DNA of 64,000 bases, from NCBI GenBank assembly GCA_965220095.1, contig OZ244805.1, positions 2,170,001-2,234,000 on the forward strand, read 5' to 3'. Under the pieces are notes generated by a model that saw only the letters and a program-made list of their open reading frames with translations, made no database searches and was not told where the DNA came from. Position numbers and translations under genes: made by a program. Origin of the DNA: Bin87 sp965220095. GTDB lineage: Bacteria > Chloroflexota > Dehalococcoidia > Lucifugimonadales > UBA3495. This document shows positions 34,846 to 42,526 of the stretch, in pieces. Each line of letters starts with the position of its first letter. Within the stretch, counting starts at the first letter, position 1.

Positions 34846-35373
34846 TCAGGACTCGTCGGTTTCCGCCGCAGCTTTGGCGGCATCAGCTTTCTGCCGGGCG
34901 AGCACGGTCGGAGGAACCCACGCGGTGGTGTCCTGGTATTGCTTCCCGATTTCCAACAGGGCCGGCAGGTCCACACGGTCGCCGTTGCGCTGGTAGGTGC
35001 TCATCTCGTGCTCGTGGCTCATCACAATGGCGTCGAAATTACAATACTCCACACAGATGCCGCACAATATACAACGATTGAGATTGATTTCAAAGTAGTC
35101 GACGATCTTGCGACGGCTGCTGTCGCCATCGGCGTGCTTGGGGTTATCCATCATGCTGGCCGACATGCACTGAGTGGGGCAATTGCGGATGCAGACCATG
35201 CAGCCGGTGCAGTAGGGCTCGTCCACCTTGCCGTCCCAGGTCAGCGCCGGAAAGCCCATGAACCGGGGCCGTACCGGGGTGGGCGTCTCGGGATACTGCT
35301 GGGTAACCGGCCGCCGCAATCCCGCAACCGTGGATGCCAGCGTTAGCATCATACCTTTCACGCTTTCCAGCAT
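34846..35373 (-). CDS. nuoI: NADH-quinone oxidoreductase subunit I
   Basis: The start is set at ATG 35373 (MLESVKGMMLTLASTVAGL), giving 175 residues. The open frame further upstream overlaps nuoH and is not conserved. Two complete 4Fe-4S motifs, CTGCMVCIRNCP and CILCGICVEYC, carry clusters N6a and N6b in the peripheral arm. The C-terminal tail is charged and Ala-rich. It lies 86 bp after nuoH. Confidence 0.95.
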   Translation of the reverse strand: MLESVKGMMLTLASTVAGLRRPVTQQYPETPTPVRPRFMGFPALTWDGKVDEPYCTGCMVCIRNCPTQCMSASMMDNPKHADGDSSRRKIVDYFEINLNRCILCGICVEYCNFDAIVMSHEHEMSTYQRNGDRVDLPALLEIGKQYQDTTAWVPPTVLARQKADAAKAAAETDES

Positions 35374-35459
35374 AATCGTCCAGTCTCCGTTGGCGCCGGT
35401 GTGGTACGCATCATCGCGGGTGTTTAACTTCGGCAACAGTATGATACCAGCATCCGCCG

Positions 35460-36587
35460 TCAGGTGCGCTGCCTCGCTGTCGGCCGGCGCAACGCATCGA
35501 CGCGGCTGCGAACCTCTGCCACCCGACGGGCCGGCGACGTCATGCGCCGGTAAATTATCCAGCCGGCCACCAGCAACCCCGCCGCCGACAGTATGGTCAG
35601 GCTCCACCAGGGCAACCCGTAGAACCGGTACACGGCGGCGACAATGACGGTGTAGAACGACAGGGGCACCAGCACTTTCCAGGCGAAGGACATCAGCTGG
35701 TCAATGCGCAGCCTGGGGAACGTGCCGCGCACCCAGAAAATCACCAGCACCACCAGGTAGGTTTTGAACAGGAACCACACCACGTCGGGCAGGAACGGCC
35801 CGCCCCAACCGCCCAGGAACAACAGCGTAGTCAGGGCCGCAATCGCGAAGGTGTTGATGTATTCGGCCAGGAAGAACACCGACCAGTGCGCCCCGCTGTA
35901 CTCCACGAACGGCCCGCCGACCACCTCGCTCTCGGCGTGGTAAATGTCGAACGGCGTGCGACCCACCTCGGCCAGGCCCGCGATGAAAAACACCACGAAC
36001 CCCAGCGGCAGCAGCGCGATGTAAGGCAGCGACGCCTGCTCGCCGACAATTACCCGCATGTCCAGCGACTGCGCCAGAATCGCCACCGCCGCCGCCACCA
36101 GCACCACGGGAATCTCGTAGGAAATCAGCTGCGCCGCCGACCGCAAGCCCCCCATGATGCCGTACTTGTTGGCCGATCCCCAGCCGGCCAGCACCAGACC
36201 CAGTATCCCGACTACCGCAAAGGCAACAATATAAAACAGACCCAACGGCAGGTTCCGAATGACCACGTTGTCGCCGCCCGGTATGGTTACCCAGATTACG
36301 AATGCAGACACGACCACGATTACCGGAGCAATCCAGAAAATGGCCTTTTCCGAATCGTTGGGGATGATGTCCTCTTTGACGATCAGCTTGACGGCGTCGG
36401 CGATGGGCTGCATCAGCCCGAACAGCCCGGTGCGGGTGGGCCCGTAACGCAGCTGCAACCTGCCCAGCGCCTTGCGCTCCAGCCACGTTAGAGACAACAC
36501 GATGACCGACAGCACACCGAACATCACCGCCAGCCCCAGAGCGCTCCATCCAATATCAATCAGGAAACTCATGGGCAGGAAGCTCAT
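35460..36587 (-). CDS. nuoH: NADH-quinone oxidoreductase subunit H
   Basis: The 375-residue membrane subunit contributes to the quinone site. Diagnostic stretches are TWLERKALGRLQLRYGPTR, GLMQPIADAVKLIVKEDIIP, the acidic loop GLAEVGRTPFDIYHAESEVV and FFLAEYINTFAIAAL. A longer than usual charged C-terminal tail follows the last helix (RRMTSPARRVAEVRSRVDAL). It overlaps nuoD by 4 bp (ATGA). Confidence 0.96.
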   Translation of the reverse strand: MSFLPMSFLIDIGWSALGLAVMFGVLSVIVLSLTWLERKALGRLQLRYGPTRTGLFGLMQPIADAVKLIVKEDIIPNDSEKAIFWIAPVIVVVSAFVIWVTIPGGDNVVIRNLPLGLFYIVAFAVVGILGLVLAGWGSANKYGIMGGLRSAAQLISYEIPVVLVAAAVAILAQSLDMRVIVGEQASLPYIALLPLGFVVFFIAGLAEVGRTPFDIYHAESEVVGGPFVEYSGAHWSVFFLAEYINTFAIAALTTLLFLGGWGGPFLPDVVWFLFKTYLVVLVIFWVRGTFPRLRIDQLMSFAWKVLVPLSFYTVIVAAVYRFYGLPWWSLTILSAAGLLVAGWIIYRRMTSPARRVAEVRSRVDALRRPTARQRT

Positions 36588-37732
36588 CGGTCCACCTCGC
36601 CCAGCACGATGTCCAGCGAGCCCAGCACCACTACGCTGTCGGCCAGCCAGGTGTCGCGCAGCAGACGGCGCAGCGCCGACAAATTGCAGAATGACGGTGG
36701 CCGCACCTTCAGACGGTAGGGTTTGTCGGTTCCGTCGCTAACCAGATAGACGCCAATCTCGCCGCGCGGGTTTTCGGCGCGCACGTATACCTCCCCGGCC
36801 GGCGGTCGGATTAGACGGCGACCCAGCGGCGACACCACCGGTCCGTCGGGCAGCTGCTCCATCGCCTGATCGACGATGCGCAAAGATTCGTACATCTCCT
36901 GGATGCGAACCCAGTGGCGGTCCCAGCAGTCTCCGTCCAGTCCCACGGGCACATCAAAGTCAAACCGATCATAAACCGAGTAGGGTTGTGCCTTGCGAAG
37001 GTCGTACTCGTAGCCGCACGCCCGCAGCATGGGGCCCGTCAGGCCCAGGGCGATTGCTTCGTCGGCGCCGATGGGACTCACGTCTTTGAGGCGGGACAGG
37101 AAAATCTCATTGAACGTCAGGATGCGGTCGCTCTGCTCCACGTCTTCGCGCAGCAACGGCATCAGTTCGTTCACCATCTGCCGGAAATTGTCCGGGACAT
37201 CTTCCTTGAGACCGCCGACGCGAAAGTAGTTGTGCATCATGCGGGCGCCTGATACCGCCTCGAACAACGCCTGCACTCGTTCCCGACCTCGGAAGGAGAA
37301 CATCACCGGCGTCATCGCCCCGGCGTCCAGACCCATCGTACCCACGTACAGCAGGTGGCTGGCGATACGATTCAGCTCGCACAGGATGACGCGGATGTAC
37401 TCGGCCCGCTCCGGAACCTCCATCCCCATCAGCGATTCCACCGCCATGCAGTAGGCCATTTCGTTGTTGAAATTCCCGATGTAATCCAGCCGGTCGAAAA
37501 GGGTTACGACCTGATGATATTGCTCGCCCTCACACAACTTTTCGGAACCCCGGTGCAGATAGCCGATGTGCGGCTCAACGTCGACGACCTTTTCGCCATC
37601 AACCCACAAGACCATGCGAAACACGCCGTGGGTCGACGGATGCTGCGGCCCCATGTTGAGCAACATCTCCACCGGCTGCGAATCAGCGCGGGCAGCTTCA
37701 GCCGTGGTGTTGGAGGTGGTCGGTTCTAGCAT
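36584..37732 (-). CDS. nuoD: NADH-quinone oxidoreductase subunit D
   Basis: The 382-residue NuoD (49-kDa subunit family) shows MGPQHPSTHGVFRMVLWVDGE, the HRGSEKLCEG quinone-site loop, LDYIGNFNNEMAYC and the C-terminal RPPSFCNLSALRRLL. It lines the quinone pocket with NuoB. It is encoded separately from nuoC, not as a CD fusion. A 154-bp inverted-repeat element and two HicB-like genes separate it from nuoC. Confidence 0.96.
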   Translation of the reverse strand: MLEPTTSNTTAEAARADSQPVEMLLNMGPQHPSTHGVFRMVLWVDGEKVVDVEPHIGYLHRGSEKLCEGEQYHQVVTLFDRLDYIGNFNNEMAYCMAVESLMGMEVPERAEYIRVILCELNRIASHLLYVGTMGLDAGAMTPVMFSFRGRERVQALFEAVSGARMMHNYFRVGGLKEDVPDNFRQMVNELMPLLREDVEQSDRILTFNEIFLSRLKDVSPIGADEAIALGLTGPMLRACGYEYDLRKAQPYSVYDRFDFDVPVGLDGDCWDRHWVRIQEMYESLRIVDQAMEQLPDGPVVSPLGRRLIRPPAGEVYVRAENPRGEIGVYLVSDGTDKPYRLKVRPPSFCNLSALRRLLRDTWLADSVVVLGSLDIVLGEVDR

Positions 37733-37760
37733 GGCAATAAATTAGAGAGCATCGGTTTCC

Positions 37761-37914
37761 AGGGTGTGTTGACAAATACCGTCATTCCCGCGAAAGCGGG
37801 AATCCAGTGGCCGAAATCGTTAATCACGGTTCTGCTTCTTTTATCATACCCTCTCTGGACTCCTGCTTTCGCAGGAGTGACGGGTTGGTTTGCTAATTGT
37901 CAACAGGTTCTAGG
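37761..37914. repeat. 154-bp inverted-repeat element, family 2, copy 1
   Basis: The element runs from AGGGTGTGTTGACAA to TTGTCAACAGGTTCTAGG, with inner palindromes TTCCCGCGAAAGCGGGAATCCAG and TGGACTCCTGCTTTCGCAGGAGT. An almost identical copy is inverted at 51050-51203. It has no coding capacity. Its TAG-bearing end supplies the stop codon of the neighbouring HicB-like gene. Confidence 0.8.
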
Positions 37915-38209
37915 GGTTCCCTTCGTCCAGGTCAAATGGCGAGCCGATGAATCGGATGCTGGGTTCGGGAGCTTCCACCAGGCTGCTCATCCAGGCCTCC
38001 CCGTTATCCCAGAACCCGGCATCGATCAGTACGTCTTCCAGCACGCCCATCTCCTCGCAATCTTCGAGGTAGTCGGCAACCTGACGCCGCAGCGACATTC
38101 GTGCGTCGTCCTGCGTATCGCCAAACGCGGTTACTTCCAGCTCCGGGCAGTGAGCCGACCAGCCCGCACCGGCACGGGTTTCTTCAATTTGGTACACCAC
38201 CCGGTCCAT
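37910..38209 (-). CDS. HicB-like (UPF0150-type) antitoxin-fold protein
   Basis: The 99-residue protein has the HicB-type partial RNase H-like fold: WSAHCPELEVTAFGDTQDDARMSL, then a helix RRQVADYLEDCEE. HicB proteins normally neutralise a HicA mRNA interferase, but no HicA-like gene is adjacent. The TAG stop (37910-37912) lies inside the end of the 154-bp element, so its C-terminus may have been set by the insertion. It is followed by nuoD and preceded at 3 bp by a second HicB-like gene. Confidence 0.7.
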   Translation of the reverse strand: MDRVVYQIEETRAGAGWSAHCPELEVTAFGDTQDDARMSLRRQVADYLEDCEEMGVLEDVLIDAGFWDNGEAWMSSLVEAPEPSIRFIGSPFDLDEGNP

Positions 38210-38212
38210 AAG

Positions 38213-38545
38213 TTAGCCGTCAGCCTCATCGCCGTCAGCCTCGTCGCCGTCAGCCTCGTCGCCGTCAGCAACGAATTGCAGGACGATTTCAGTCTCTTCG
38301 TCCAGGTATTCCACCCCCAGAGACTCGGCCAGGCGGCCGGCGGTGTCCTGGCGCTCCAGCCAGTTGCGCATCGCCTGCACCAGCGCCTCCTCGGCGGCGG
38401 CCGGCGTGCTGCCGCTGCCTTCCAGCTCCAACCCATGCACGGCGGCGACGAACCGACCCTGCCGGGCGACGACCCGCGCCGTCAACTCAATCGCCTCGGT
38501 TCCGTCCTGGGCTTCCATCGTTACGACCACGTTCTCTGCAACCAC
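38213..38545 (-). CDS. Second HicB-like protein with acidic repeat tail
   Basis: The start is uncertain: GTG 38545 gives 110 residues and ATG 38518 gives 101. The core (RFVAAVHGLELEGSGSTPAAAEEALVQ) has the HicB-like strand-strand-helix pattern. The C-terminus is three copies of DGDEA encoded by a 15-bp tandem repeat (about 38219-38268). It lies between nuoC and the first HicB-like gene with short spacings, so it is presumably co-transcribed with complex I. No toxin partner is visible. Confidence 0.55.
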   Translation of the reverse strand: MVAENVVVTMEAQDGTEAIELTARVVARQGRFVAAVHGLELEGSGSTPAAAEEALVQAMRNWLERQDTAGRLAESLGVEYLDEETEIVLQFVADGDEADGDEADGDEADG

Positions 38546-38552
38546 GGTGGCG

Positions 38553-39131
38553 CTAAAACTCCCGATATTCGTTGAAGGCGAATTCCTTGCGGCCCGGGAA
38601 TCCCTCGAACTCCGGATACAGGAGCAGCGGCGACAAATCCGGATGCCCCTCGAACACCACGCCGAACAGGTCGTGGGCTTCCCGTTCGTACCAGTCGGCG
38701 GCCGGCCACACACCGATCACCGTCGGGAGCGATGGAGCGTCGTAAGACACGTTCGCCTTGATTACCAAAGTACGCTCCTGGGCCAGCGATTGCAGGAAAT
38801 ACACCAACTCGAACCTCACCTCATAGTCGACACACGCCAGGCACAGCAGCATCCGGCCATCGAGTTCAGCGTCGTCGCGGCAGGTCAGGCACGCATCGAC
38901 GATATGCTCCGCCGGCACGGTTACCTGAGGCAAGTCGCCCAGGACGCCGGCCACCGGATCCCACTGGCTCAATACGCTGACGGCCCGGTCGAGCGTGGCC
39001 CGGCAGTGCGCCGACAGGTCGTCAATGGGATTCGGCTCCTGAGCCTCTTCCCCGGAGACTTCAGCGGAAGCTTCAGCGTTGGCCGGCCCGGGCGGGCTAT
39101 GCTGCCGACTGTCCGCCACGTTCACCAGCAT
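38553..39131 (-). CDS. nuoC: NADH-quinone oxidoreductase subunit C
   Basis: The 192-residue protein carries the 30-kDa subunit fold: VRFELVYFLQSLAQERTLVIKA, then LPTVIGVWPAADWYEREAHDLFGVVFEGHPDL, the family signature, and a C-terminal region ending at NEYREF. The first 40 residues are acidic and poorly conserved. It overlaps nuoB by 35 bp. It helps link the peripheral arm to the membrane arm. Confidence 0.94.
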   Translation of the reverse strand: MLVNVADSRQHSPPGPANAEASAEVSGEEAQEPNPIDDLSAHCRATLDRAVSVLSQWDPVAGVLGDLPQVTVPAEHIVDACLTCRDDAELDGRMLLCLACVDYEVRFELVYFLQSLAQERTLVIKANVSYDAPSLPTVIGVWPAADWYEREAHDLFGVVFEGHPDLSPLLLYPEFEGFPGRKEFAFNEYREF

Positions 39132-39720
39132 CCGACATTATCTTTTCCTGGAGCTTCAAAATACCGTAAAGGAGCGCCTCCGGGCGGGGCGGGCAACCGG
39201 GCACGTACACGTCCACCGGAATAATGTGATCCACGCCCATTACGACTGAATACGAGCGGTAATACGGCCCGCCGTTGGTGGCGCAACTGCCCATGGCGAT
39301 GACCCATTTGGGCTCCGGCATCTGTTCGTAGAGCAGGCGGATGGGTTCGGCCATCTTCTTGACCACGGTGCCGGCCACAATCATTACATCTGCCTGGCGG
39401 GGCGACGGCCACGTGACCACGCCAAATCGGTCAAAATCGTGATGCGCCATATAGGTGGAAATCATCTCAATGGCGCAACAGGCCAACCCAAAGCTGAGCG
39501 TCCACAGCGACGACTTGCGGGCCATGGCAAACAGTTGCTCGGTAGTCGCGGTAATAACCCCCGGCACACGCCCATCGGTGGCCTGATTCAGCAGGCTCGG
39601 CCCTGGGCGGTTGCCAGCGCCCATGATTATCTCGGTAGGCTGGGGCGACCTTGCGAGCGGGGAGGCAGGTTCCGCTTCCATCCCGGCGCCTGGAACCTGC
39701 GGCGGGTTCACTTCTGCCAT
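39097..39720 (-). CDS. nuoB: NADH-quinone oxidoreductase subunit B
   Basis: The 207-residue protein has all four ligands for cluster N2: the CC pair in FGLACCAIEM, Cys in AMGSCATNGG and Cys in YVPGCPPRPE. N2 is the final electron donor to quinone. The first 50 residues are a low-complexity Pro/Ala extension and may not all be translated; an internal ATG at residue 33 would be the alternative. It overlaps nuoA by 13 bp and nuoC by 35 bp. Confidence 0.95.
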   Translation of the reverse strand: MAEVNPPQVPGAGMEAEPASPLARSPQPTEIIMGAGNRPGPSLLNQATDGRVPGVITATTEQLFAMARKSSLWTLSFGLACCAIEMISTYMAHHDFDRFGVVTWPSPRQADVMIVAGTVVKKMAEPIRLLYEQMPEPKWVIAMGSCATNGGPYYRSYSVVMGVDHIIPVDVYVPGCPPRPEALLYGILKLQEKIMSDAGERGGQSAA

Positions 39721-40121
39721 TCCAGCACCCCCTTGCGCCAGCCGTAGATTACGGCGAAGAACAGCATCGCCAGGAAAAGCATCATGGCGTAGAACGGGAT
39801 CGGGTTTCCGGCCGCCTTCTCCTGCAGGAACACCACCGCCCAGGGGAACAGGAACACCGCTTCAACGTCGAAGATCAGGAACAAAATCGCGAAGATATAA
39901 AAGCGGATGTTGATGTTCGACCAGTTGAACGGTGTCGGCGGTATGCCGCATTCGTAAGTAGTCAGCTTCGCCGCCGACCGTCTGCGAGCCGAAAGCAACT
40001 GCGAGCCGGCGAACATCCCGCCGATAGCGAGGACGGCAATGACTATCGCAATAACCACCGCAGCCCAGTTGCCGGCGTAGACGGCGAGGTTGAAAGCCTG
40101 CAACGGTAAAACGTCCAGCAT
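39708..40121 (-). CDS. nuoA: NADH-quinone oxidoreductase subunit A
   Basis: The 137-residue membrane subunit has three helices and the diagnostic loop TTYECGIPPTPFNWSNINIRFY, followed by IFDVEAVFLFPWAVV. It is the first nuo gene, read toward nuoB. About 26 bp upstream ends a DUF2283 gene, so transcription may begin before the DUF2283 pair. Confidence 0.95.
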   Translation of the reverse strand: MLDVLPLQAFNLAVYAGNWAAVVIAIVIAVLAIGGMFAGSQLLSARRRSAAKLTTYECGIPPTPFNWSNINIRFYIFAILFLIFDVEAVFLFPWAVVFLQEKAAGNPIPFYAMMLFLAMLFFAVIYGWRKGVLEWQK

Positions 40122-40147
40122 AACGGCGCTGATCGATAGCCTGAAAT

Positions 40148-40387
40148 CTATGCCGCGTCGGATAGCCGGTGAGCCGGCCCGCCAGGCTGCAATGGCAGCG
40201 CTTCTATATCCAATGCGCCCAAATCCTTGGCTAGCTGTGAAACGTGGTCAAATTCAAAGCCAATAACCACGCCGGAAACATCAAGATCGATGTTGAAACC
40301 CTCCAGGATTTCCCGCGTCTCCACACTCGGCCCTTCTCCAATATTAATGTAAAGAGCGTCGGTTTCAGGGTCGTAATGGAATTTCAC
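40148..40387 (-). CDS. DUF2283 family protein
   Basis: The 79-residue protein begins MKFHYDPETDALYINIGEGP, the DUF2283 hallmark, and continues with LDVSGVVIGFEFDHVS. DUF2283 genes usually sit next to a small DUF4258-like or unclassified gene, as here (4-bp ATGA overlap with the upstream gene), and the pairs are suspected toxin-antitoxin modules. Function is unproven. Confidence 0.85.
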   Translation of the reverse strand: MKFHYDPETDALYINIGEGPSVETREILEGFNIDLDVSGVVIGFEFDHVSQLAKDLGALDIEALPLQPGGPAHRLSDAA

Positions 40388-40638
40388 GATGCACCTCGCC
40401 GGGTAAATCCGCTGTCAATGAACGCAGTATGAAGCGTTTCGCCGTCTTCCAGAGTAACCACACGAATGATGCGCGACGCTTCCTCTCCGGGAAGAGTTAT
40501 ACGACCCCAAAACTTGATGCGTCCGTCTTCCTGCTCTTCGCGTCGGATTGGATTAGCGATTACATTAGCGCACAAGTCTACGGTAAGATACTTTCGTTCG
40601 GGCAGCACCTTATTGACAAAATGACCAGTCGTTTTCAT
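40384..40638 (-). CDS. Small partner protein of the DUF2283 gene
   Basis: The 84-residue protein (KYLTVDLCANVIANPIRREE, then RIIRVVTLEDGETLHTAFID) resembles the small basic proteins commonly encoded immediately upstream of DUF2283, with a RelE/DUF4258-like strand pattern near the C-terminus. It overlaps the DUF2283 gene by 4 bp. A toxin role is inferred from context only. An extended -10 (TGG-TAAGAT, - strand) lies about 25 bp upstream. Confidence 0.65.
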   Translation of the reverse strand: MKTTGHFVNKVLPERKYLTVDLCANVIANPIRREEQEDGRIKFWGRITLPGEEASRIIRVVTLEDGETLHTAFIDSGFTRRGAS

Positions 40639-40702
40639 CGGGTTTCAACGACGATGGCACTATCTTACCATAGCTGATTTCCGACGGGTAGCCATTGGCG
40701 CG

Positions 40703-41884
40703 CTATCCTCTACCGGCCGCCCCCTCCCGCAGCGCCGTCGAGGACACGTCGGCCCGAAATGCTCCCTCCGGCACGTCCACAAACAACGGGTGAAAACCAC
40801 CCGGAATGTTCACGTCATGCAGGGTGCGGAACACGCCCGCCGCGTCGGCCCGCCCGGCCACCGCAAAGCGGGAGCCCAACGCCCACATCTCGGCCAGCGC
40901 GGTCAGCATCTCCGACTCCGAATCTCCGTAGTACCGGGGTTCAATCAAGCGCGTCGCCGTGTCCCAGCCGATGACGAAACCACAGCCGGGGAACAGCTCT
41001 GCCTTCTTGCGGAATGTCTCCGCTCCCGTCAGCGCCACCGTCCCGACACCGCCAAATTGCGCCACCCGCCGCTGTACCTCCGCCAGTGCAAGCGGGGGTT
41101 TGTCCACGTTCACTACCGACAGTTCATAGGCCACCGGAACGCCCAGCGTCGCCGCGCCGGCTGCGGCCAGCTGGACGTGTCCGTCGTGCAACGGGTTGAA
41201 CGAACCCGGAAGCAACGCGGTTGGCGGGTCGGCATCCGCCATCATGCTGCCGTCGGGATGTACCGTTACCCAACTGGCGTCGCCGGCCAGCAGGCGCTGG
41301 ATGGGGTCGCCGTGGCTGGCGAAGTCAGTTTCCACTCGTTCCGATGCTGCCAGGCGGAGGTCGATTTCCGCGTCAACGCCGCACGCCCGCGCCACTACGG
41401 AGATGACCAGACGGCTCACCACGTCTTCTTCGCCGGCGCGTTCGCGCAATCCTTTCTCCAGCGTCAGCGAATCGACTGTTACCCCGCTGTCGTCCCAAGT
41501 GGCAACGAAGGCCCGATGCTCTCCGCGCTTGGTGCGGTCGGTGGCGATGGTCGCCGTGCCGGCCACCCCGAAGATGGGAACCGGACTTTCCCGCAGCAAC
41601 ATCCCCCGTCGCCAGGCCGCTCGCGCCATCAGGCGGGCCGTGTCCGCCGACACAGTCTGCTCCGGGGCGTGGCCACCGAGAAAATCGGTCATCGCCAGGT
41701 ACCCGTAGGGCACGCGGGTTTCCAGCACCGTGCGGGAAGCGCCGCCCACGCCCAGCAGCCAGGCCAGGGCGTAGTTGCCGGCGCCGGCAACCGCCAGCAC
41801 CGTTTGCTCCGGCGTGCCGTGAATCTGCGCCACCACATCCAGGATGGCCGGGTCGGCGCTGGTGCCCGGGTCAGACAGAGTCAT
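40703..41884 (-). CDS. PncC/CinA-like domain fused to a NadD-like nucleotidyltransferase
   Basis: The start is placed at ATG 41884 because GGAGG lies 5 nt upstream, giving 393 residues. The N-terminal half (GNYALAWLLGVGGASRTVLE, GVAGTATIATDRTKRGEH) is a divergent CinA/NMN-amidohydrolase domain in which the usual AESCTGG nucleophile segment reads AVAGAGNYAL. The C-terminal half has the nucleotidyltransferase motif GSFNPLHDGHVQLA and the late SSTALREG, like NMN/nicotinate-mononucleotide adenylyltransferases. The fusion suggests successive steps of pyridine nucleotide salvage, but the altered nucleophile makes amidase activity doubtful. It overlaps the flavin reductase gene by 14 bp. Confidence 0.75.
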   Translation of the reverse strand: MTLSDPGTSADPAILDVVAQIHGTPEQTVLAVAGAGNYALAWLLGVGGASRTVLETRVPYGYLAMTDFLGGHAPEQTVSADTARLMARAAWRRGMLLRESPVPIFGVAGTATIATDRTKRGEHRAFVATWDDSGVTVDSLTLEKGLRERAGEEDVVSRLVISVVARACGVDAEIDLRLAASERVETDFASHGDPIQRLLAGDASWVTVHPDGSMMADADPPTALLPGSFNPLHDGHVQLAAAGAATLGVPVAYELSVVNVDKPPLALAEVQRRVAQFGGVGTVALTGAETFRKKAELFPGCGFVIGWDTATRLIEPRYYGDSESEMLTALAEMWALGSRFAVAGRADAAGVFRTLHDVNIPGGFHPLFVDVPEGAFRADVSSTALREGAAGRG

Positions 41885-42497
41885 CTCGCCTCCAGAAAGC
41901 AGGGTGTTCAGCCCAGATTGCCGCGTCAATCTGAGACATTTGATGTTCGGATGTCGTCATCTCGCCGGCAATTTTGCGATCCCATTCGTCAGCCCAGCGT
42001 TGCGGCAGACGTGGACGGGCCTCGCGCCAGCGCAAGGGTTGATCTCCCCGAGTCTCGCCGGCTACCACTTCACCCAGGAACGCCGTCATGTCGCCGCCGT
42101 CCATGGCGTTGACGACACGGCAGTCCAGGTATCCGAAACCGCCGGCCAGAATCGGGCAGCCCGTTATTCCGTTCTCGTAGGGAACATCAGCCAGCTTGTC
42201 GCCGTTGCGACCCGATCGCATCCCCAGTTTCCAGATTAACGGCAGTTGGTCGGGGGACAGGAAGTTCAGCGCCATCACGCCGCTTTGGGCGATGAGTTCA
42301 TGGGTGTAATTGGTGTGATAAATCTGCACGATGACCCGCGGCCGGTGCAGCACGATGGATGCAGATGAAACGGCAACCGCGATCTGGGCGTTGGCGACAT
42401 CTCCCGAGCGTACTGATACCGCTACCAGCGGCGCACTCAGCTGGCTCAGTATACGACCAACGTCGGCAGGATTTACGTTTGGTGGTGTTGCGGACAT
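41871..42497 (-). CDS. Flavin reductase-like domain protein
   Basis: The start at ATG 42497 gives 208 residues. The split-barrel FMN-binding fold is recognisable: AQIAVAVSSASIVLHRPRVIV, NYTHELIAQSGVMALNFLSPDQLPLIWKLG and LDCRVVNAMDGGDMTAFLGEVV. These proteins reduce free FMN or FAD with NAD(P)H, often serving a monooxygenase, although none is adjacent. The frame extends further upstream but is Arg/His-rich and unlikely to be translated. It overlaps the PncC/NadD-like gene and ends an apparent - strand group with the TolB-like gene. Confidence 0.8.
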   Translation of the reverse strand: MSATPPNVNPADVGRILSQLSAPLVAVSVRSGDVANAQIAVAVSSASIVLHRPRVIVQIYHTNYTHELIAQSGVMALNFLSPDQLPLIWKLGMRSGRNGDKLADVPYENGITGCPILAGGFGYLDCRVVNAMDGGDMTAFLGEVVAGETRGDQPLRWREARPRLPQRWADEWDRKIAGEMTTSEHQMSQIDAAIWAEHPAFWRRDDSV

Positions 42498-42526
42498 ACC
42501 GGTGATGACCTCATTGCGGCGGGACG

